From JAMORN01 sp027063545 [NCBI: bacterium] (lineage in GTDB: Bacteria > JAMORN01), in assembly GCA_027063545.1 (NCBI GenBank), contig JAMORN010000157.1, positions 1 to 6,295 of the forward strand: a stretch of 6,295 nt of DNA. Reading direction: 5' to 3'. Shown one piece after another: positions 1 through 4,391 of the stretch. The position numbers and the translations under genes were made by a program. The number at the start of each line of letters is the position of its first letter. The first letter of the stretch is position 1. The notes under the pieces were generated by a model. The model had not been told where the DNA came from. It worked only from the letters and a program-made list of their open reading frames with translations, and did not search any database.

Positions 1-2237
1 CAGAACATAAAAAAATAAAAGTTGAAGAAACTTTAAGGGTTAGTGTTAAACTTTTAGATGAATTAATGACTTTAGCAAGTGAAATGGTACTGGCAAGAAA
101 CCAACTTTTAAATCTTTCTCAATATGTTGAAAATGAGGTTGAAGGTTTTGCTAACACTTTACAAGCTATAAATAGATTGACAACAGAGCTTCAAGAAAAG
201 ATAATGCAAACAAGAATGCAGAAAGTTGATGTTGTATTTAAGAAATTTCCAAGGGTTATTAGAGATTTGGCAAATAAATTAAATAAAAAAGTAAGATTAG
301 AGGTTTCTGGTCAAGATGTAGAACTTGATAAATCTATAATTGAAAATTTACCTGATCCTATGACACATTTAATCAGAAATGCTATAGACCATGGTATTGA
401 ACCTCCAGAGGAAAGAAAACAGATAGGAAAGCCTGAAGAAGGTGTTATAAAAATTGAGGCTAGACAAGAAGGTGGTTGGGTAATTATAGATATATCTGAT
501 GATGGTAGAGGGTTAAATAAAGAGAAGATAATTAAAAAGGCTATAGAAAAAGGTATTATTGCCCTTGGTGAAGAGAAAAATATGACAGATAAGGAAATTT
601 ATAATCTTATATTTCAACCGGGCTTTTCAACAGCTGAAAAAGTTTCTGACATTTCAGGTCGTGGTGTTGGAATGGATGTAGTTTATACAAATATAACAAA
701 GTTAGGCGGAACAGTCTTAGTTAATAGTGAAGAAGGAAAAGGAACAACAATAACTTTAAGACTTCCTTTAACACTTGCTATTATGCCGGCTATTGTAGTA
801 AAAGCAGGAAATCATAGAGTTGCTATACCACAAACAGCTTTAGTTGAAATAGTTGTTTTTAGTAAAAATGATTCTACAAAAAGAATTGAAGAGGTTCATG
901 GCGCTCCTGTTTTAAGATTAAGGGGTAATTTGCTCCCACTTCTTAGATTAACAGATGTTCTTGAAATAGAAAGGTATTTTGTTCATCCTGAGACAGGAGA
1001 ATTAATGAAGGATAGAAGAACAAGAATAGCAGATAGAAGACAACCAAAAGGATTAAAAGATTTTAATAATGATCCAGATAGATATGATGGACTTGGAAGA
1101 CGTGATCCAACAAAGAATGTGAATAGAATACTTGTTTTAAAGTCAAATGAAAATGTATTTGGACTTTTAGTGGATGAGATTATAACAAATGAAGAGATTG
1201 TAATAAAGAGTCTTCCAGGATTTTTAAAACATTTAGAAGTATATTCGGGAATTTCTATAATGGGTGATGGATATATTTCTTTAATTATAAATATTGAAGG
1301 AATTATCAAGAAAGCAAACTTAAAGTTTGCTTCTATAGAAAAGGTAAATAAGGAATTACAAGAGGAAGAAGAATTGAAGAAATTAAGAGAATCTCAGTCT
1401 CTATTATTATTAAGACATGATGATAATGAAAACCTCTTTGCGGTTAATATTGATATCATAAAGAGAATTGAAAAGGTTACAAAAGATGATTTTGAAGAGG
1501 TAGGAAATAAATTATATCTAAAGAGAAAGGATGGTATCATTGAGATTGTAACCTTTGATAAATTCTTTGATGTAGAACCTTTTGACTGGAATAAAGAAGA
1601 GTTATTTGTTGTTATACCAAATATTCATGATGGTGGTATAGCATTTTTGGTACAAGATATAGCAGATACTTTAACTATTCATGTTGATTTAGATACCAAA
1701 ACAATTAATAATCCTCTTCTTTTAGGAACTATGGTAATAAAAGACAAAATAGTTTTATTCCCAGATATATATAAAATATACGAAAATGTTAATCCTCAAA
1801 AATATAAAGTAGAGAAAAAGCCGCAGATTATAAAGAAAGATAAAATAAAGATTTTATTAGTTGAGGATACACCTTTCTTTTTAAATACTGTAAAAAGATA
1901 TTTAGTTGATGCAGGATATGACGTTGATACTGCTGTAGATGGTCTACAAGGACTTGACTTATTTAAGAAAAATCAAGGAAAATATGATATAATTGTTTCT
2001 GATATTGTTATGCCAAGAATGAATGGTTGGGATATGGCGGCTGAGATAAGAAAGATTGATAAAGATATTCCTATGATAGCTTTAACAACACTTTCTAGTG
2101 ATACAGATGTTCAAAAATGTTTTGAAGTTGGATTTGATGAATATGAATTAAAACTTTCTAAAGAGAGACTTTTAAAAAAAGTAGCAAATCTTTTAGAAGT
2201 TAGAGGTAAAAAACTAGAAAAGAAAGAAGAAAATTAA
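1..2237 (+). CDS. cheA: CheA-type chemotaxis histidine kinase with two CheW-like domains and a C-terminal receiver (5' partial)
   Basis: This is a cytoplasmic hybrid kinase that takes signals from chemoreceptors through CheW and passes phosphate to response regulators. The frame is open to the left edge. The 21 codons before the ATG at 66 end in LRVSVKLLDEL, the start of the CheA dimerisation helices, so that ATG is internal and the phosphotransfer (HPt) domain lies outside the window. Counting from that Met: dimerisation helices to about 60; HATPase with N box HLIRNAIDHGIE (101-112), G1 DDGRGL (145-150), F box FQPGFSTA (183-190) and G2 GRGVGMDVV (198-206); first CheW-like domain about 236-420 with a charged insert at 316-350; second, diverged CheW-like domain about 444-575; receiver about 594-712 with E600/D601, phospho-acceptor D646, T674 and K696. 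In the receiver the usual Lys-Pro is Lys-Leu. Family identity is firm. Whether it drives flagella or type IV pili cannot be told here. Confidence 0.95.
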   Translation, partial: EHKKIKVEETLRVSVKLLDELMTLASEMVLARNQLLNLSQYVENEVEGFANTLQAINRLTTELQEKIMQTRMQKVDVVFKKFPRVIRDLANKLNKKVRLEVSGQDVELDKSIIENLPDPMTHLIRNAIDHGIEPPEERKQIGKPEEGVIKIEARQEGGWVIIDISDDGRGLNKEKIIKKAIEKGIIALGEEKNMTDKEIYNLIFQPGFSTAEKVSDISGRGVGMDVVYTNITKLGGTVLVNSEEGKGTTITLRLPLTLAIMPAIVVKAGNHRVAIPQTALVEIVVFSKNDSTKRIEEVHGAPVLRLRGNLLPLLRLTDVLEIERYFVHPETGELMKDRRTRIADRRQPKGLKDFNNDPDRYDGLGRRDPTKNVNRILVLKSNENVFGLLVDEIITNEEIVIKSLPGFLKHLEVYSGISIMGDGYISLIINIEGIIKKANLKFASIEKVNKELQEEEELKKLRESQSLLLLRHDDNENLFAVNIDIIKRIEKVTKDDFEEVGNKLYLKRKDGIIEIVTFDKFFDVEPFDWNKEELFVVIPNIHDGGIAFLVQDIADTLTIHVDLDTKTINNPLLLGTMVIKDKIVLFPDIYKIYENVNPQKYKVEKKPQIIKKDKIKILLVEDTPFFLNTVKRYLVDAGYDVDTAVDGLQGLDLFKKNQGKYDIIVSDIVMPRMNGWDMAAEIRKIDKDIPMIALTTLSSDTDVQKCFEVGFDEYELKLSKERLLKKVANLLEVRGKKLEKKEEN
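1312..1332. repeat. 21-base perfect palindrome inside the cheA gene
   Basis: AAGCAAACTT, one central A, then AAGTTTGCTT: two 10-base arms that are exact reverse complements. It lies in coding sequence at the end of the first CheW-like domain (encoding part of KKANLKFAS). With a one-base centre it is a poor RNA hairpin, but it has the form of a dimeric protein binding site. No function is shown, and it may be chance in AT-rich DNA. Confidence 0.4.
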
Positions 2238-2240
2238 AAA

Positions 2241-2245
2241 AGGAG
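2241..2245 (+). promoter_or_regulatory. Ribosome binding site of the cheW gene
   Basis: AGGAG lies 7 bases before the ATG at 2253 and just after the cheA stop codon. It fixes the cheW start. With only 15 bases between the genes there is no room for a separate promoter there, so cheW is most likely translated from the cheA transcript. Confidence 0.85.
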
Positions 2246-2252
2246 TTAATAT

Positions 2253-2783
2253 ATGGCTCAATTTGTGACATTTAGATTAAAACATATGCTATGTGGTATA
2301 AATATTTATCTTGTTAGAGAGTTCAATAAATATAATAAATATACACCAATTCCTTTAGCTCCAGATTTTATAGTGGGTTTTTTGAATTTAAGAGGAAAGA
2401 TTGTTACAATAATAGATTTAGCTCAAAGGATAGGGGTTGTAAAGAGAGAGGGAGGACGTTTATACTCAGATAAAGATGTGGATATTGTTTATGAAAATAA
2501 GGATAATTTAAAAAATTTAATATTAAAAACTGATGAAGAGATAGAACCACTAAGAGAAAAAGGATGGATTAATACTCATTTATTAAATGATAATGTTGGA
2601 TTTTTAGTTGATAGTATAGAGGATGTTATAGAAATAGATCCCGAGCAAATTCAACCACCTCCTGCTAATCTTCAAGCAGGAGAGCAGTTTATTAGTGGAG
2701 TGGTTGAACTGGATAATGATCTTCTTATTCTTCTTGATGTAGAGTCTATATTAGATTTTGCTCCAAAAGAGCAAAGAAGATAA
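2253..2783 (+). CDS. cheW: CheW-type chemotaxis coupling protein
   Basis: This is a cytoplasmic adaptor that links chemoreceptors to the CheA kinase in the signalling array. The 176-residue protein is one CheW domain. Visible signatures are GFLNLRGKIVTIIDL (42-56), the standard CheW core, then VGFLVDSIEDVIEI (115-128) and ISGVVELDNDLLILLDV (147-163). Between the second and third of these is PPPANLQAGEQF, a typical CheW loop. It is slightly longer than many CheW proteins because of a charged stretch at about 81-105 between core strands. There is no receiver domain, so it is CheW and not CheV. It follows the cheA hybrid by 15 bases with its own good ribosome binding site, so the two are almost certainly co-transcribed and act together. 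The assignment to the CheW family is firm. The partner receptor is not in the window. Confidence 0.93.
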   Translation: MAQFVTFRLKHMLCGINIYLVREFNKYNKYTPIPLAPDFIVGFLNLRGKIVTIIDLAQRIGVVKREGGRLYSDKDVDIVYENKDNLKNLILKTDEEIEPLREKGWINTHLLNDNVGFLVDSIEDVIEIDPEQIQPPPANLQAGEQFISGVVELDNDLLILLDVESILDFAPKEQRR

Positions 2784-2799
2784 AAATACATTATTTTAT

Positions 2800-3447
2800 T
2801 TACTCCAGGGCTTCTTTAATTTTATGAAGAAGCTCTGGAGGATTATTAATAGGAAATTCTATTTTATCTAAAATTTCGTTAATATTTTTTTCTTTAATTT
2901 TAATATTATCTAACTTTTCTTTTAGTCCCTTTTTACTTACGATAGGATATTTTATACCTTTTATTTTTTCCAAAACAATGATACTCCAAGGTAGGGTATA
3001 TAATTCTACATTTTCTATTGATTTTTGAGAATAATATTCATACATAATTTTAGGTTCATCTCCTTTTTTTAAAAGTTCCCAAGCCCAATTAACAAGACCA
3101 CCAGCAAAGTGTTCTCTAGATTTTTTTTCTTCTTTTTTGATTGCCTCAAAATCATTTATCTTTTTCATTACATATTCTTTATCAGATTTTAAAATATTTT
3201 TAACTGTTTGTTTTGTTAGACCTACAATTTTTGCTATCTCTTCATCTGTTTTTAGATATTCTTCTTTTAATATTTTTACATAGGCTGCTCTTACTATGGA
3301 TTCAAGCCATGTAAGTGTTTTATATTCAATAAGTTTATTTAACCCTCCAAGTAGTTCTAAACTTTTAAAAAAGATATTATATACCTTCTTTTCTATTTCT
3401 CTATTAAGAGATTTTTGATTATTTATTGGATTTATTTGGATTACCAT
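2800..3447 (-). CDS. Small helix-turn-helix protein, putative KaiC-neighbour regulatory protein
   Basis: Function unknown. The 215-residue soluble protein has a clear helix-turn-helix at about 67-86 (TDEEIAKIVGLTKQTVKNIL), preceded by a helical segment (WLESIVRAAYVKILKEEY, 47-64). A further helical region follows, with AGGLVNWAWELLKKG at 115-129, and the C-terminal third is Lys/Glu-rich. There is no signal peptide, membrane segment or enzymatic motif. From memory, a short domain of this kind is described in archaea and Aquificales as a probable regulatory domain encoded next to KaiC-like ATPases (I believe the TIGRFAM 'near_KaiC_dom'). The ATPase gene directly upstream fits that. The ATG at 3447 is preceded by GAGGGG, 3 bases away, or 5 bases if only GAGG pairs. 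It probably binds DNA or regulates its neighbour ATPase. The HTH is seen; the role is inferred. Confidence 0.75.
   Translation of the reverse strand: MVIQINPINNQKSLNREIEKKVYNIFFKSLELLGGLNKLIEYKTLTWLESIVRAAYVKILKEEYLKTDEEIAKIVGLTKQTVKNILKSDKEYVMKKINDFEAIKKEEKKSREHFAGGLVNWAWELLKKGDEPKIMYEYYSQKSIENVELYTLPWSIIVLEKIKGIKYPIVSKKGLKEKLDNIKIKEKNINEILDKIEFPINNPPELLHKIKEALE
2803..2840. terminator. Convergent hairpin between the cheW and HTH genes, possible terminator
   Basis: Arms 2803-2816 (CTCCAGGGCTTCTT) and 2827-2840 (AAGAAGCTCTGGAG) pair over 14 bp with one G-U wobble and a loop of 10 bases. It is the clearest GC-containing stem in this AT-rich stretch. It starts 19 bases after the cheW stop and lies inside the last codons of the opposite-strand HTH gene, touching its stop codon. 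Neither side has a proper run of T right after the stem, so it is not a textbook intrinsic terminator. On the - strand a short T run comes only about a dozen bases later. A role as transcript end or 3' stability element is inferred from position and stem strength. Confidence 0.5.
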
Positions 3448-3450
3448 AAT

Positions 3451-3456
3451 CCCCTC
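3451..3456 (-). promoter_or_regulatory. Ribosome binding site of the HTH gene
   Basis: On the - strand GAGGGG stands just before the ATG at 3447, preceded by a run of eight A. The distance is short if the whole G run pairs (3 bases) and acceptable for GAGG (5 bases). It supports this start and separate translation initiation in the 31-base gap behind the ATPase gene. Confidence 0.65.
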
Positions 3457-3478
3457 TTTTTTTTGGTATACTCTTTAA

Positions 3479-4375
3479 TTATAGCTCTTCACTTATCGGT
3501 TTTAATATTCTTATAAGCCCAGTATCTGTAATTTCCATAAAATGAGTTCTAGTATCATGGCCAGATAGTCTACAACCGTCAATTCTAAATAGTCTAACAA
3601 CCTCTCCTAGTTTTTTCTTATATGTTCTAGCCATATATTGAGAAGATATTAATTCTTTAGCTAAAACTATACTTCCATCAACTATATGTCCAACAGCATA
3701 ACCACCTGCTGCCTCTGCTGTTAAGTCCTCATGACTATTTCTTTTTTGAGAAATAAATATGGCAGTTTGATACCACTTTTTCATAAAATTAAATAGTTTT
3801 CTAACAATAGTTCTTGCCATTACCTCTTTGCTTTCAAAAAGTCCGGTGATAGAATCAATAACAGTAAATTTAATGTTATATGTTTTTATTGCATATGCTA
3901 GTGTTGCTAAAAGTTCAGGAATATTTTCTCTTATAGCTGAATTGGATGCAGCATCTATTAGTATTATATTATCTTCAATTTCTTCAAATTTATATCCCAT
4001 AGCATAACTTCTATATTTAAGAGAAGAGATAACAAAATTAGCAGGAGATTCCACAGTAATATAAGCAACTTTTTGTCCTCTTTTTGCTTGTGTTATAGTA
4101 AATTGTTCAGCAAATATAGTTTTTCCAGTATCATTTGTCCCTGTAAGATTGAAAACAGAATAAGCAGGTATTCCTTTTAAAGATACTTTTTTTACTTCTC
4201 CTGTTTCTTCATCAACTTTTATTGTATAAAATAAATCATCTAGTCCTTCTATACCTGTTGGAATTCCATAAATTTCTTTAGCCTCTTTAACTATTTTTGC
4301 TCCTACCAGAATACTTTCTTTATGGATTAGTTCTTCGTAATTATTTTGAGTTTTTTTAGTTTCTTCATTTGTCAT
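3479..4375 (-). CDS. Single-domain KaiC/RecA-like ATPase, archaeal type
   Basis: The 298-residue cytoplasmic P-loop ATPase belongs to the RecA/KaiC superfamily and its biological role is unknown. Visible parts: the KaiC-like entry IPTGIEGLDDLF (38-49); Walker A GTNDTGKT (79-86); a strand ending in VES with E109 at the place of the catalytic Glu; Walker B TVIDS (171-175, D174); an ISQKRNS strand (208-214); AAGGYAVGHIVDGSIVL (222-238), as in KaiC-like proteins; and a C-terminal RIDGCRLSGHDTRTHFMEI segment (264-282). It has one ATPase domain, whereas cyanobacterial KaiC has two, and the clock phosphorylation region is not evident, so it should not be called KaiC. It lacks the zinc finger and Lon-like domain of RadA/Sms. 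It resembles the thermophile 'KaiC domain protein' families (I recall AF_0795 type). AGGA lies 8 bases before the ATG, right behind mutS. Confidence 0.85.
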   Translation of the reverse strand: MTNEETKKTQNNYEELIHKESILVGAKIVKEAKEIYGIPTGIEGLDDLFYTIKVDEETGEVKKVSLKGIPAYSVFNLTGTNDTGKTIFAEQFTITQAKRGQKVAYITVESPANFVISSLKYRSYAMGYKFEEIEDNIILIDAASNSAIRENIPELLATLAYAIKTYNIKFTVIDSITGLFESKEVMARTIVRKLFNFMKKWYQTAIFISQKRNSHEDLTAEAAGGYAVGHIVDGSIVLAKELISSQYMARTYKKKLGEVVRLFRIDGCRLSGHDTRTHFMEITDTGLIRILKPISEEL

Positions 4376-4383
4376 ATTTTCAG

Positions 4384-4387
4384 TCCT
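4384..4387 (-). promoter_or_regulatory. Ribosome binding site of the KaiC-like ATPase gene
   Basis: On the - strand AGGA (within AAAAAGGACTG) is 8 bases before the ATG at 4375. It sits in the 16-base gap behind the mutS stop codon. This supports the start chosen and co-transcription with mutS. Confidence 0.8.
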
Positions 4388-4391
4388 TTTT

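Noticed and set aside
983-1309. 108-codon open frame on the - strand
   Set aside because: It lies wholly inside cheA on the opposite strand. Its translation is low-complexity Ser/Phe/Ile-rich with no recognisable domain, while the + strand frame carries clear CheA motifs.
2138-2170. Defective receiver in CheA because Lys-Pro is Lys-Leu
   Set aside because: The catalytic Lys and the Y-x-x-K spacing are kept. As I recall, KL at this place is common in CheA-attached receivers, so loss of function is not supported.
3457-3478. Possible -10-like TATACC upstream of the HTH gene on the - strand
   Set aside because: No matching -35 element is evident, the gap is only 31 bases, and AT-rich DNA yields such hexamers by chance. 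Co-transcription with the ATPase gene is simpler.
3479-4375. Naming the ATPase KaiC (circadian clock) or RadA
   Set aside because: It has one ATPase domain rather than two, and no KaiA or KaiB is present in the window. It also lacks the N-terminal zinc finger and C-terminal Lon-like domain of bacterial RadA.
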